Shown: positions 35,334-44,761, numbered from the stretch's first letter. The stretch is 64,000 nt of DNA from Pedobacter sp. AJM (GCF_002197755.1 NZ_NHOT01000012.1:1-64000); one strand, 5' to 3'. Notes: a model not told the origin generated them from the sequence alone. A program made the numbers and translations.

Positions 35334-36767
35334 ATGTACCCGGATAAAAGTCAACTCATTGCCGATGCTTATGAACATATACCTACTAAAGAGCAATTGC
35401 TTTTTTGCGAACGGATGTCCAGGTTTTTGCAGGAGGAAGATGAGTATCGCTGTTTTGTATTAAAAGGTTATGCCGGAACGGGTAAAACGACATCTGTTGC
35501 AGCTTTGGTGAAAGTGTTGTCGAAATTTAACTTAAAGAGTGAGCTGCTGGCACCAACAGGCCGGGCGGCAAAGGTAATGAGCCAGTATGCTGCGCGGAAG
35601 GCCTTAACCATTCATAAAAGAATTTACCGGAAACGCTCTGCGGCATCGCCGGAAATGCAGTTTCAGATGGCCCCAAATCTTTCTGAAAATACCCTGTTTA
35701 TCATCGATGAGGCCTCTATGATTGCCGATGAATTTAACGAGACGGGTTCCTCTATTTTAAGGGATTTATTAGAATTTGTCTATAATACTAAAAATTGTTT
35801 TTTGCTATTTGTTGGCGATACGGCACAATTGCCCCCGGTGGGGAGTTTAGATAGTCCGGCTTTAAACGAACAATACTTAAAGGATAAATTTGCACTAACC
35901 ATTACTTCAGTAGAATTGAAAGAGGTGGTTCGCCAGGGAAAAAAATCAGGTATCCTGGCTAATGCCACCATGCTTCGGAATCAAATTTCTAAAAATCCCG
36001 ATAAACCCCTGCCCAAATTCCTAACCAAAAATTATACTGACATTTACAATATGGCGGGTGCCAGGCTGGTAGAAGGATTAGAATATGCCTACCGTAAGTT
36101 TGGAATGGAGAATACACTGGTGGTTTGCCGTTCTAATAAATCGGCTAATATTTACAACCAGCAAATCCGCGCCAGGTTGTTGTACCGCGAAGAAGAGTTA
36201 ACTGGTGGTGATCAGATTATGGTGGTGCGCAATAATTATTTCTGGCTTCCGGAAAATGAGGAAACGGCTTTTATCGCCAATGGAGATATGGCTAAAGTGA
36301 TCCGCGTCAGGGGAGAAGAAGAACGTTATGGTTTCCGCTTTGCGGATGCTACTTTAGAGTTTATGGATTTTCCGGCAGCCGGGCAAATCAGTTGCAAGGT
36401 GATGTTGGATACCTTAAACCTCGAATCCGCAAACCTGCCATACGAGCAAAATAAAAAGCTTTTTGATGGACTGAATGAAGATTATGAACACATTGCCAAT
36501 AAGCGCCAAAGGATGCTCGCCATCAAGGCTGATCCATTTTATAATGCCTTGCAAATTAAATTTGCTTACGCGGTAACCTGTCATAAAGCACAGGGCGGAC
36601 AATGGGACGCCGTTTTTGCAGACCAGGGTTATTTAACCGAAGAAATGATCGATCTGGACTTTCTGCGTTGGTTATACACGGCCGTAACCCGGGCCAGGAA
36701 AGAGTTATATTTAGTTAATTTTGCGCCTCAGCTCTTTGCCAAAACAGCTCAGGCAGATTATTTTTAA
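35334..36767 (+). CDS. RecD-like/UvrD-type ATP-dependent DNA helicase
   Basis: 477 residues. Walker A GYAGTGKTTS lies near residues 45-54, motif Ia LAPTGRAAKVM near 79-89, Walker B LFIIDEASMI near 121-130, and motif III VGDTAQLPPVGS near 160-171. The C-terminal UvrD_C_2-type segment FAYAVTCHKAQGGQWDAVFADQG and WLYTAVTRARKELYLVNF carries motifs V and VI. Compared with RecD it lacks a long N-terminal domain, as in the short Bacteroidota AAA helicases of the RecD/Dda class. No RecBC is nearby, so it probably acts alone. Confidence 0.88.
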   Translation: MYPDKSQLIADAYEHIPTKEQLLFCERMSRFLQEEDEYRCFVLKGYAGTGKTTSVAALVKVLSKFNLKSELLAPTGRAAKVMSQYAARKALTIHKRIYRKRSAASPEMQFQMAPNLSENTLFIIDEASMIADEFNETGSSILRDLLEFVYNTKNCFLLFVGDTAQLPPVGSLDSPALNEQYLKDKFALTITSVELKEVVRQGKKSGILANATMLRNQISKNPDKPLPKFLTKNYTDIYNMAGARLVEGLEYAYRKFGMENTLVVCRSNKSANIYNQQIRARLLYREEELTGGDQIMVVRNNYFWLPENEETAFIANGDMAKVIRVRGEEERYGFRFADATLEFMDFPAAGQISCKVMLDTLNLESANLPYEQNKKLFDGLNEDYEHIANKRQRMLAIKADPFYNALQIKFAYAVTCHKAQGGQWDAVFADQGYLTEEMIDLDFLRWLYTAVTRARKELYLVNFAPQLFAKTAQADYF

Positions 36768-36957
36768 GCGGCTAAACTTCCTGTGGAAATACGGATTTTT
36801 ATCTGAGCGAAAACCTGAAGCAAGTTTAGTTGCAGATCGCAGCTTAATTCTGCCCAATAAAAAATGTTTTAATGATGCAGGCATTTCAAAAATTACAATA
36901 ATATCTGCAGCTAAACCATTCTAAATTCTTACCTTGAATGGCTAACCTCAATACCTC

Positions 36958-37623
36958 ATGAAATTTGCATTTAGCCTTAAAAATAAGCTGAAAATTGCTT
37001 TCCTGCTCTTTTGTATGATGTGCTGCATGTTGTTAATCCGGTTTTTGGAAGATAAAAGTGTAGCAACAATTAATGAATCATTTATCTCTATGTATAATGA
37101 TCGGCTGGTTCCGGCAACTGATTTGTACTTCATTGCCGAAAATCTTTACCAGAAAAATATGATTTTTAATGATGCGCTAATCAATAATTCTTTGCCATTA
37201 AGTGGTCAGGCAAAAATTGATCAGTATAACTTCAAGATTGACTCAGTGATTCAGAAATACCAACTCACGTTACTGGTTAAGCAGGAAGAGGTATTTCTGA
37301 ATGATCTAAAAAGTGCCTTAGGTCAGCAAAAGCAACTGGAGTTAAAGGTGCTGAAAATGGCGGAAGAAGATGCACTTAGAATTTATCAGTCTGAAGGAAA
37401 AAAAATAGCTAACCAAACACTCGTCAAACTTTCTGCGCTGATTAAAATTCAATCAAATGTGGGTCATGAATTAATAAAGGATTCCAAAATCTTTGTTTCC
37501 GGAACCAAAATATATTCTTCCCTGCAGGGAATTTTAGCCGTCCTTATCGGGGTGATGGTTGTTTCCATTATTTCCGCGTCCAATATAGTTAAAATTCAGA
37601 ACGAGAAGTTTAATTTAAATTAA
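36958..37623 (+). CDS. Membrane protein with MCP-like four-helix-bundle extracytoplasmic domain
   Basis: 221 residues. TM1 is at about 10-29 (LKIAFLLFCMMCCMLLIRFL) and TM2 at about 187-206 (GILAVLIGVMVVSIISASNIV). The 155 residues between are helical and polar, with ESFISMYNDRLVPATDLYFIAENLYQKNMIFNDAL resembling the 4HB sensor domain of chemoreceptors. After TM2 only about 15 residues follow, so there is no HAMP, kinase or methyl-accepting module. It would be a sensor without an output, or a partner of another protein. It starts at the ATG at 36958. Confidence 0.75.
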   Translation: MKFAFSLKNKLKIAFLLFCMMCCMLLIRFLEDKSVATINESFISMYNDRLVPATDLYFIAENLYQKNMIFNDALINNSLPLSGQAKIDQYNFKIDSVIQKYQLTLLVKQEEVFLNDLKSALGQQKQLELKVLKMAEEDALRIYQSEGKKIANQTLVKLSALIKIQSNVGHELIKDSKIFVSGTKIYSSLQGILAVLIGVMVVSIISASNIVKIQNEKFNLN

Positions 37624-37627
37624 GATT

Positions 37628-37692
37628 CCGCAGATTACTCATTTAGCATGCTGAATTTATTTCAGCACCTATCCAAGATTCGTAATCTGCGG
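37628..37692. terminator. Bidirectional hairpin between converging genes
   Basis: Perfect 11-bp inverted repeat CCGCAGATTAC / GTAATCTGCGG separated by 43 bp that contain a second hairpin GCTGAA/TTCAGC and TCATTTAG/CTAAATGA words. It fills the gap between the 4HB gene and the CvfB-like gene. The inner part resembles the GTCATGCTGAA-type repeat at 50510. Termination is inferred from position only. Confidence 0.5.
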
Positions 37693-37705
37693 CTAAATGA
37701 CTCAG

Positions 37706-38551
37706 TTATTCTGCATCCTCATCCGTTACCAGGCGGATTGAATCATCAGAAAGTACTATCAATCGTTCTTTATAAAGCGAACCAATCGTTTTCTTAAAGG
37801 CACTTTTGCTGATCTGGAAACGGTGATAAATTTCTTCAGGTGAGCTTTTATCACCCAGCTCGATCAGGCCGCCATTCTTTTTTAATGCATTTAAAATGAC
37901 TTCTTTTGAATCTAAAATATGCCCGTAACCACTGGGTTGTAAAGTCAGGTCAATTTTACCTTCTACACGGATTTTTTTGATCCAGCCCTTACGATAATCT
38001 CCAATCTGAATGTTATCAAAAACCTCGTTATGGTAAAGTAAGCCAATATAGGTATTGTTGATAATGGCATTGAAGCCCAGGTCAGTTTCTTCCGTAATCA
38101 GTAAACTCACCTCATCACCTTCTTCGAAATCGAAATTTTCTTCTTCAACAAAATCATAAAGTTTTGAGGAGGCCAGCAAACGGTCGCTGTTTTCATCCAG
38201 GTAAAGGTAAACCACATATTTATAGCCTTTTTGCATCGGCCTTTTCTGTTCTTTTGTAGGAACGTAAACATCTTTATCAATGCCCAGATCCATGAAAATG
38301 CCGTCATCTCCGTCAGAAACCACTTTTAAGAAAGCAAAATCGCCTACTTCAGCATAAGCTTTTTGTGTGGTTCCGGTTAAGCGACCGTCTTTTTGAATGT
38401 AAACAAAAACCTTTGCGTTATCACCTATTTCCAGGCCCTTTGGAACGTACTGATAAGGTAATATCACCAGTTTATCACCATCCGTTAAGTTTAAGCCAGC
38501 TTCGGTTTTACTTAAAACCCTTAATTCATTATATTTTCCTATTTCAATCAT
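37706..38551 (-). CDS. S1-like RNA-binding protein, CvfB family
   Basis: 281 residues with the CvfB/YitL layout: three S1-like OB segments (N-terminal IEIGKYNELRVLSKTEAGLNL, GDFAFLKVVSDGDDGIFMDLGIDKDVYVPTKEQKRPM, and GDEVSLLITEETDLGFNAIINNTYIGLLYHNEVF) and a C-terminal winged helix SSPEEIYHRFQISKSAFKKTIGSLYKERLI. It is expected to bind RNA in the cytoplasm. A TATCTTTG promoter box lies 36 bp upstream, and the leader between contains three alternating AACCATT/AATGGTT words that can form either of two hairpins. Confidence 0.88.
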   Translation of the reverse strand: MIEIGKYNELRVLSKTEAGLNLTDGDKLVILPYQYVPKGLEIGDNAKVFVYIQKDGRLTGTTQKAYAEVGDFAFLKVVSDGDDGIFMDLGIDKDVYVPTKEQKRPMQKGYKYVVYLYLDENSDRLLASSKLYDFVEEENFDFEEGDEVSLLITEETDLGFNAIINNTYIGLLYHNEVFDNIQIGDYRKGWIKKIRVEGKIDLTLQPSGYGHILDSKEVILNALKKNGGLIELGDKSSPEEIYHRFQISKSAFKKTIGSLYKERLIVLSDDSIRLVTDEDAE

Positions 38552-38587
38552 CGTAATGGTTAACCATTTTCTTCAATGGTTTTTGTA

Positions 38588-38595
38588 CAAAGATA
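38588..38595 (-). promoter_or_regulatory. Promoter -7 box TATCTTTG of the CvfB-like gene
   Basis: Exact TAnnTTTG on the minus strand, 36 bp before the ATG, with a leader that contains mutually exclusive inverted words (AACCATT, AATGGTT, AACCATT). Confidence 0.55.
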
Positions 38596-38668
38596 CTAAT
38601 CTTTAAAGGCAAGATCTGATTTAAATTTTTTATATAATTTAGCTGCTCATTTAATCTATTTTTACCAT

Positions 38669-39268
38669 ATGAATAAGCAGATTCCAGATTTTTTTTTGAG
38701 CGACGAGTATTTTATTGATGAAAAAGTGAACTTCCTGAAGTTTGCAAATGAGTATAAGGTTTACAATGATCAGGGTACGCAGATCGGGGTGATTAAACAG
38801 CGTATAAGTGGCTGGCAGAAGGCTTTAACCTTACTGGTTGATAAACGGATGATGCCTTTTAAACTGGAGATTACGGATGTAAACGGTCAGTTGCAGGCCA
38901 CCATTAGCCGGGGCTGGACTTTCTGGATGTCGAAAATTATCGTGACTGATCCGATGGGTGTTGAAGTGGGCATTATCAAGCAGAAGTTCAAACTGTTTAA
39001 ACCAACATTCACCATATCAAACCCTGTATCAGGAACGGAAATTGCCAAAATAACCGGCGATTGGAAGGCCTGGAATTTTAACATCACCAATAATACTGGC
39101 GCCGAGGTCGGTAAGATTAGTAAGAAATGGGCGGGTGCATTAAAAGAAGTGTTCACCACAGCCGATAAATACAATGTATCGATAGATCCTGGTTATGCAG
39201 AAAGCGACCAGAAAGTGGCCATCGTATGTACAGCCATTACCATTGATATGGTTTTAAAAGAAAGCTAA
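38669..39268 (+). CDS. LURP-one-related/phospholipid-scramblase-like protein
   Basis: 199 residues made of repeated beta-strand units: YFIDEKVNFLKFANEYKVYNDQGTQIGVIKQR, FKLEITDVNGQLQATISRGWTFWMSKIIVTDPMGVEVGIIKQK, FTISNPVSGTEIAKITGDWKAWNFNITNNTGAEVGKISKKWAG. The recurrent (x)xxTxxxGxxVGxI pattern is that of the LURP-one/tubby-like scramblase fold. The C-terminus has a hydrophobic helix (KVAIVCTAITIDMVL) as in scramblases, which could enter a membrane. Function in bacteria is not established. Confidence 0.82.
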   Translation: MNKQIPDFFLSDEYFIDEKVNFLKFANEYKVYNDQGTQIGVIKQRISGWQKALTLLVDKRMMPFKLEITDVNGQLQATISRGWTFWMSKIIVTDPMGVEVGIIKQKFKLFKPTFTISNPVSGTEIAKITGDWKAWNFNITNNTGAEVGKISKKWAGALKEVFTTADKYNVSIDPGYAESDQKVAIVCTAITIDMVLKES

Positions 39269-39385
39269 TCAATTTTAAAAGGTGAATGGTTAATTTGTAG
39301 CATCCGGATATTCCTCAGCCACTTTATTAATCATTCGCCTTTTATATTTTAATATTTTATTGCCGGCAGTATCAAATAATTGGGT

Positions 39386-39393
39386 TAAATTTG
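39386..39393 (+). promoter_or_regulatory. Promoter -7 box TAAATTTG upstream of the ABC exporter pair
   Basis: Exact TAnnTTTG, 16 bp before the ATG at 39410. TTG at 39360-39362 could be the -33 element with a 23-nt spacer, slightly long. Confidence 0.45.
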
Positions 39394-39409
39394 ATCTGTC
39401 CACTATTTA

Positions 39410-41155
39410 ATGAACTACATGACAAAACCCAAAGAAGCTAAAAAACCAAGCGTTTTTAGTTTACTGGCATCCTATAAAGGCTTAATCTTTTCACTTATTT
39501 TATTTGCCCTGCTCAGTAACGGCATTAACTTATTGCTGCCAAAAATTATTGCCCATGGCATCGATTCATATACCAGCAAAACATTTAATCTGGATTCGGT
39601 TTTGTTTCAGTTTGCCATTGCCATCGTATTGGTTTTTATCTTTACCTATTTGCAGAGTATTGTTCAAACCTATGCATCAGAACGGGTAGCCAGAGATTTA
39701 AGGTCAAAACTTTCTGATCAGATTTCTCGTCAGAGCCACGCTTATGTTATCGAAGCCAATCCGTCCAAATTACTCACCAACTTAACTTCAGATGCAGATT
39801 CCATTAAAATGTTTGTGTCGCAGGCGATTGTGTCACTCGCATCGTCAATATTTTTAATTGTTGGGGCGAGCATTTTGCTCCTCATGATCAATTGGAAACT
39901 TGCCCTTTGTGTAATTGCTATTGTACCAATCATAGGGATTGCATTTTACCTGGTATTGAAAAAAGTGAGGGTGCTCTTTATCAAAAGTCGCGAAGTGATC
40001 GACTGGCTGAATAAAGTAATCAGCGAGAGTATTCTGGGGTCAGCGCTGATTCGTGTGATCAATTCCCAACAGCTTGAATACCAGAAGTTTTTAGATGCCA
40101 ATGCCAAAGCACGTGATCTTGGCCTATCCATTCTCCGTTTATTTGCAGGGCTGATTCCCATCATTGTTTTTATTTCGAACCTTTCCGGCCTTACAATTCT
40201 TGTACTTGGAGGCCATTTTGTGATCACAGGTACCATGACGCTTGGTGAATTTGCGGCGTTTAACAGTTACCTGGCACTGATTATATTTCCGATTTTGGTG
40301 ATCGGTTTTATGAGTAATGTCATAGCCCAGGCTACTGCTTCCTATCAACGCATTGAAAGTGTACTACATGCACCTGAATTAAAGCATCCCGGTACCCTAA
40401 CCAATGTACTAACCGGTTATGTTGAAGCCCGGAATATTGAATTAAACTTTGGTCAGAAACCCATTTTAAAGCAGGTTTCTTTTGCTGCAAAGGCAGGGTC
40501 CAGAACAGCCATTATTGGTCCTACGGCTGCCGGAAAAACGCAACTGCTTTATATTTTGACCGGATTGATCGAACCCCAGACCGGTGAAATTCTTTATGAT
40601 CATCAAGAAATCAACAGCTATAAACAGGAGAATTTTCACCAGCAGGTTGGCTTTGTTTTTCAGGACAGTATTATTTTTAACATGAGCATTCGTGAGAATA
40701 TCGCCTTTAGCAATACGGTTACTGACGAATCTTTGGCGATGGCCATTCAAACCGCAGAACTAAAGGATTTTATTGATGCCTTACCTGAAAAACTGGATAC
40801 CATTGTTTCTGAACGTGGAAACAGCCTTTCGGGTGGACAGAAGCAACGCATCATGCTGGCCAGGGCATTGGCCGTAAACCCTAAAATTTTGTTGCTGGAT
40901 GATTTTACCGCCAGGGTAGATGCCAATACCGAAAAGCGGATTCTTGAAAATATCCAGCAGCATTATCCAGGTATAACCCTGATCTCCGTGACACAGAAAA
41001 TTGCCGCAGTTGAAAATTACGATCAGGTGATTTTATTGATGCAGGGGGAAGTTATTGCTACCGGAACACACCAGGAATTGATTCAGCACAGCCCTGAATA
41101 TGTTCAAATTTACAATTCACAACAGAGCACAAGCAATTATGAATTACAATCTTAA
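39410..41155 (+). CDS. ABC exporter half-transporter, subunit with degenerate catalytic residues
   Basis: 581 residues: six-helix ABC1-type membrane domain (about 20-310) and a nucleotide-binding domain (about 335-575). Walker A GPTAAGKT is near 370 and the signature LSGGQKQR near 475, both canonical. However, after Walker B the sequence is LLLDDFTARVD (D in place of catalytic E, near 496), and the switch histidine is replaced by glutamine (ISVTQKIA, near 528). Such changes mark the degenerate-site subunit of a heterodimeric exporter. The partner gene overlaps by 17 bp. ATG codons at 39410 and 39419 are both possible. Confidence 0.88.
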   Translation: MNYMTKPKEAKKPSVFSLLASYKGLIFSLILFALLSNGINLLLPKIIAHGIDSYTSKTFNLDSVLFQFAIAIVLVFIFTYLQSIVQTYASERVARDLRSKLSDQISRQSHAYVIEANPSKLLTNLTSDADSIKMFVSQAIVSLASSIFLIVGASILLLMINWKLALCVIAIVPIIGIAFYLVLKKVRVLFIKSREVIDWLNKVISESILGSALIRVINSQQLEYQKFLDANAKARDLGLSILRLFAGLIPIIVFISNLSGLTILVLGGHFVITGTMTLGEFAAFNSYLALIIFPILVIGFMSNVIAQATASYQRIESVLHAPELKHPGTLTNVLTGYVEARNIELNFGQKPILKQVSFAAKAGSRTAIIGPTAAGKTQLLYILTGLIEPQTGEILYDHQEINSYKQENFHQQVGFVFQDSIIFNMSIRENIAFSNTVTDESLAMAIQTAELKDFIDALPEKLDTIVSERGNSLSGGQKQRIMLARALAVNPKILLLDDFTARVDANTEKRILENIQQHYPGITLISVTQKIAAVENYDQVILLMQGEVIATGTHQELIQHSPEYVQIYNSQQSTSNYELQS

Positions 41156-42899
41156 CCAGCTCAACGACGAGCAGGAAAAGCAATCTACCTACCAGGCGCT
41201 TAAAAGATTGCTGAAATTCATCTCTGCGGAACGAAAGAATCTTATACTGGCCTTAATCGCTATCCTTATTAATTCGGGATTACTTTTACTCGGGCCACTT
41301 TTGGTGGGGCATACCATTGATGCTTATATCAGAACCAAGCAGTTTCATGGTGTGCTGGTTTTTGGCGGCATTCTTTTGGGCATGTACTTAATTGCCATGG
41401 TTACCGGATATATCCAAACCAAACTGATGGGAGGTATCGGCCAAAGAATGTTATATACCCTTAGAAATGCCATTTTTAATAAGTTGCAGGAATTGCCGGT
41501 TTCTTTTTTCAACCAGAATAAGGCCGGTGATTTAATTTCAAGGGTAAACAGTGATACAGACAAGCTGAATCAGTTTTTTTCTCAATCGCTGATGCAGTTT
41601 ATCGGGAGTATTGTCACCATGATTGGTGCAGGTGTGTTTTTGTTATCTATTAATTTGGAACTTGGTGCCGCCGCCCTTTCACCAGCCATTGCCATTGTCG
41701 TTTTTACCATGGTGTTATCGCCCTGGATAAAGCGTAAAAATGCTAAAAACCTGAAAAGCGTAGGCGGACTAAGTGCTGAGGTTCAGGAAAGCCTGAATAA
41801 TTTTAAGGTGATTATAGCTTTCAACCGCCGCGATTATTTTAGGCGACGTTTTGATGAGGCCAACCAAGAAAACTACAAAACCGCCATTGGTGCAGGCCTG
41901 GCCAATAATATTTTTGTTCCGGTTTATGGGCTGCTTTCCAGTATCGCACAATTAATCGTTTTGCTTTTCGGTATACACCTCATTTCTACAGGCCAGTTTT
42001 CTTTAGGTTTTCTGGTGAGTTATTTATCTTATTGTACCAATTTTTATAATCCGCTGAGGCAATTGGCAGCATTATGGACCAGTTTTCAGGTAGCTATGGC
42101 CAGTTGGGATCGTATTTCTAAAATTTTATTGCTGGAGAACAACCTGCAGGTAATCAAAAATGAGGAGACCGCTACTTCGGATGCCCTGATCGAATTTAAG
42201 GATGTTCACTTCTCTTACGATGATTCAAAAGAAATTCTGCATCACATCAACCTGAAGTTTGAAAAAGGGAAAACCTACGCCCTCATCGGGCCAACAGGCG
42301 GCGGTAAAACCACTACGGCGTCATTGATTTCACGTTTATACGACGCTACAAAAGGAACTGTTTTATTAAACGGAAAGGATATCCGGTCTTTCAGCGCAGA
42401 AGAGCGCACGCAGAAAATTGGCTTTATTTTACAAGAACCCTTTTTGTTTACCGGGACGGTTAAAGATAATATCCTTTATGGGAACAGCCAGTATAAAGAT
42501 GTGAGCGATGATGAACTCACCAGGATTATCGAACAAGCGAATTTAAATGCATTGCTGGCAATTTTTGATGAAGGTATCAGTACTAAAATTGCTTCAGGGT
42601 CAGACAGCATTAGTTTAGGTCAGAAGCAACTCATTGCATTTATGCGGGCTGTGCTCCGAAACCCTGAATTACTGATTTTAGATGAAGCAACTGCAAATAT
42701 TGATACCATTACAGAACAATTACTAAGTAGTATCTTAAATAAACTATCAAAGGAAACCACCTTAGTCATCATTGCCCACCGGTTAAACACCATTGAAAAT
42801 GCTGATGAAATTTATTTCGTGAATGAAGGAGAGGTGCAACAAGCCGGAACTTTGAATGATGCATTAAACATGCTGACAAAAGGGAAGCGGGTAAGTTAG
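41139..42899 (+). CDS. ABC exporter half-transporter, subunit with intact Walker B and altered signature
   Basis: 586 residues from the ATG at 41139 (MNYNLNQLNDEQEK), inside the end of the previous gene; the upstream ATG at 41100 would overlap 56 bp and adds unrelated residues. The membrane domain is at about 45-330. Walker A GPTGGGKT is near 385, LLILDEATANID carries the catalytic Glu near 515, and IAHRLNTI the switch histidine near 544. The signature is ISLGQKQ instead of LSGGQ. It complements the first subunit: the competent site forms from this Walker B and the partner LSGGQ. Substrate unknown; lipid or drug export is typical. Confidence 0.88.
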   Translation: MNYNLNQLNDEQEKQSTYQALKRLLKFISAERKNLILALIAILINSGLLLLGPLLVGHTIDAYIRTKQFHGVLVFGGILLGMYLIAMVTGYIQTKLMGGIGQRMLYTLRNAIFNKLQELPVSFFNQNKAGDLISRVNSDTDKLNQFFSQSLMQFIGSIVTMIGAGVFLLSINLELGAAALSPAIAIVVFTMVLSPWIKRKNAKNLKSVGGLSAEVQESLNNFKVIIAFNRRDYFRRRFDEANQENYKTAIGAGLANNIFVPVYGLLSSIAQLIVLLFGIHLISTGQFSLGFLVSYLSYCTNFYNPLRQLAALWTSFQVAMASWDRISKILLLENNLQVIKNEETATSDALIEFKDVHFSYDDSKEILHHINLKFEKGKTYALIGPTGGGKTTTASLISRLYDATKGTVLLNGKDIRSFSAEERTQKIGFILQEPFLFTGTVKDNILYGNSQYKDVSDDELTRIIEQANLNALLAIFDEGISTKIASGSDSISLGQKQLIAFMRAVLRNPELLILDEATANIDTITEQLLSSILNKLSKETTLVIIAHRLNTIENADEIYFVNEGEVQQAGTLNDALNMLTKGKRVS

Positions 42900-42934
42900 C
42901 ATATAAGTCTGGTTTCACCCCGTTACCTGGAAAA

Positions 42935-42971
42935 TGATACACTGGTTGGCAATTTACCAGCCAGTGTATCA
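42935..42971 (-). terminator. Terminator of sppA
   Basis: TGATACACTGG / CCAGTGTATCA perfect 11-bp stem with an inner TTGG...CCAG extension. On the minus strand it is followed by TTTTCC. It lies between two converging genes. Confidence 0.7.
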
Positions 42972-42978
42972 AAAGAAA

Positions 42979-44745
42979 TTATCTGATAACTGCTTCAAAA
43001 GGCATCCTGGCCTGAATGCCTGAACTAGCCATTACCTTTTTCATTTGCTGGTAAAGCATGTAATGATCGCCCAGCTCTTGTTTGGTGTAGTATGTTTTGA
43101 TTTTATCTGTACTTTCATCCATTAAAGATTTAAGGGGATCAATCACATCAGGGTATTCCACCACTTTAAAATCTTTTATTTTAGCTTTCTTCGCTGCAGC
43201 GTTAATGGCATCATTAAAGCTGCCGATACGATCTGCCAGGCCAATCTGAACGGCATCCGTACCAATCCACACATGTCCACCGCCAATGCTGTCGATATAA
43301 GCTTTGCTTTTCTTTCTGCCATCCGCTACACGACTTACAAAGCCGCTGTAAACCCGGTTTAGTTCATTCTGAATAATAAATCTCTCGCCAGCAGTCATCG
43401 GCCTGTTGGTTGCCATGATATCAGCATACTGACCGGTTTTAACCCCGTCAAAAGTAATTCCCAGTTTATTGGTCATCAGGTTTTGAAAATTCGGAATGAT
43501 TCCAAAAACACCGATTGAACCCGTAATGGTATTGGGCTGAACAAATATACTGTCAGCTGCACAGCCGATATAATATCCGCCAGAAGCAGCCACATCACCA
43601 AAGGAGGCAATAACTGGTTTTTCTTTTTTAGTCAGTACAATTTCCCGCCAGATCACATCCGAAGCTAGTGCACTTCCGCCAGGAGAATTTACGCGAATCA
43701 CCACCGCTTTGATGTCATCATCCAAACGTGCCTTTCTGATGGCTCTGGATATGCGTTCAGAACCAATTTGATTATCATTGCCTTCACCACCGCTAATTTC
43801 TCCGTTGGCATAAATAACAGCGACTTTGTTTTTGCTGCTGCCCGCATCGCTGTTGTTCTTTGCATAATCATTGATTGCAACCGACCGGATATTTTCACCT
43901 TTGGTTCTGCCTGAAATGCCCTTAAGTTCCTCCAGGATCTGATCTTTGTATTTCAGGCCATCAATCATTTTATAGTTTAAAGCATCCTGAGGTTGTTGAA
44001 TTTTGTATTGATCAGCAATGGAAAACAAGCTATCACGTTCCATATTTCTGCTTTTGGCAATATCAGTTAAAAAAGTATTGTATAAGCCACCCACATAAGC
44101 CGTAACCTGCTGGCGGTTATAATCACTCATTTTATCTAAAATAAAGGGTTCAACAGCACTTTTATAGTTACCCACTCTAATTACCTGCATCTCTACGCCA
44201 GCCTTTTCCAACGTGCCCTTAAAAAAAGTAAGTTCAGAACTGAATCCTTTAAATTCCAGCGCACCTTCCGGATTTAAATAAATTTTATCTGCTACTGATG
44301 CCAGGTAATAAGCACCTTGCGTATACACTTCACTGTATGAGATGATTTTTTTATGCGATTTTTTAAAATCAATTAATGCATTCCTCACCTCGCGCATGGT
44401 TGCAAAACCCGCATTCGGGCTGCTCACGTTTAGGTAGATGCATTTAATATTATCATCTGTTTTGGCCTTTTTTATTGATTTCAACAAGTCGTTTAATCCA
44501 ATTCCGTCCTTTTCTGCACTGCCCACTATCGGGAGGTTGCCAAAAGGATTTTTAGGCGTCCGCTCGGTGATGGGCTGGTCAAGGTTTAAAAACAGAATGG
44601 AATTATTCGATACTGTAACCGATTTATCATCATCCAATGATGAAATGGCACCGAAAATAATCACAATTACGATAATAAATATAATCACCACAGAAAGGAA
44701 AAAACCCAGCATGGAGGCAAAGAGATACTTGAAAAAATCTTTCAT
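42979..44745 (-). CDS. sppA: Signal peptide peptidase SppA, 67K type
   Basis: 588 residues, the long fused form. One N-terminal membrane anchor (about 9-33) is followed by two tandem S49 peptidase domains. The catalytic lysine lies in VGNYKSAVEPF (K195) of the first domain and the catalytic serine in VAASGGYYIG (S388) of the second, matching the Ser-Lys dyad of the E. coli enzyme. It degrades leftover signal peptides in the inner membrane, facing the periplasm. It is divergent from folK with 38 bp between them. Confidence 0.95.
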   Translation of the reverse strand: MKDFFKYLFASMLGFFLSVVIIFIIVIVIIFGAISSLDDDKSVTVSNNSILFLNLDQPITERTPKNPFGNLPIVGSAEKDGIGLNDLLKSIKKAKTDDNIKCIYLNVSSPNAGFATMREVRNALIDFKKSHKKIISYSEVYTQGAYYLASVADKIYLNPEGALEFKGFSSELTFFKGTLEKAGVEMQVIRVGNYKSAVEPFILDKMSDYNRQQVTAYVGGLYNTFLTDIAKSRNMERDSLFSIADQYKIQQPQDALNYKMIDGLKYKDQILEELKGISGRTKGENIRSVAINDYAKNNSDAGSSKNKVAVIYANGEISGGEGNDNQIGSERISRAIRKARLDDDIKAVVIRVNSPGGSALASDVIWREIVLTKKEKPVIASFGDVAASGGYYIGCAADSIFVQPNTITGSIGVFGIIPNFQNLMTNKLGITFDGVKTGQYADIMATNRPMTAGERFIIQNELNRVYSGFVSRVADGRKKSKAYIDSIGGGHVWIGTDAVQIGLADRIGSFNDAINAAAKKAKIKDFKVVEYPDVIDPLKSLMDESTDKIKTYYTKQELGDHYMLYQQMKKVMASSGIQARMPFEAVIR

Positions 44746-44753
44746 TTAAATGT

Positions 44754-44761
44754 TAGTTTTG
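44754..44761 (+). promoter_or_regulatory. folK promoter -7 box TAGTTTTG
   Basis: Exact TAnnTTTG, 22 bp before the folK ATG. TTG at 44729-44731 is a possible -33 element with a 22-nt spacer, inside the first codons of sppA. Confidence 0.5.

Noticed and set aside
41100-41138. Upstream start of the second ABC exporter subunit
   Set aside because: Overlaps the first subunit by 56 bp and adds residues unlike any exporter N-terminus; the ATG at 41139 gives a better start.
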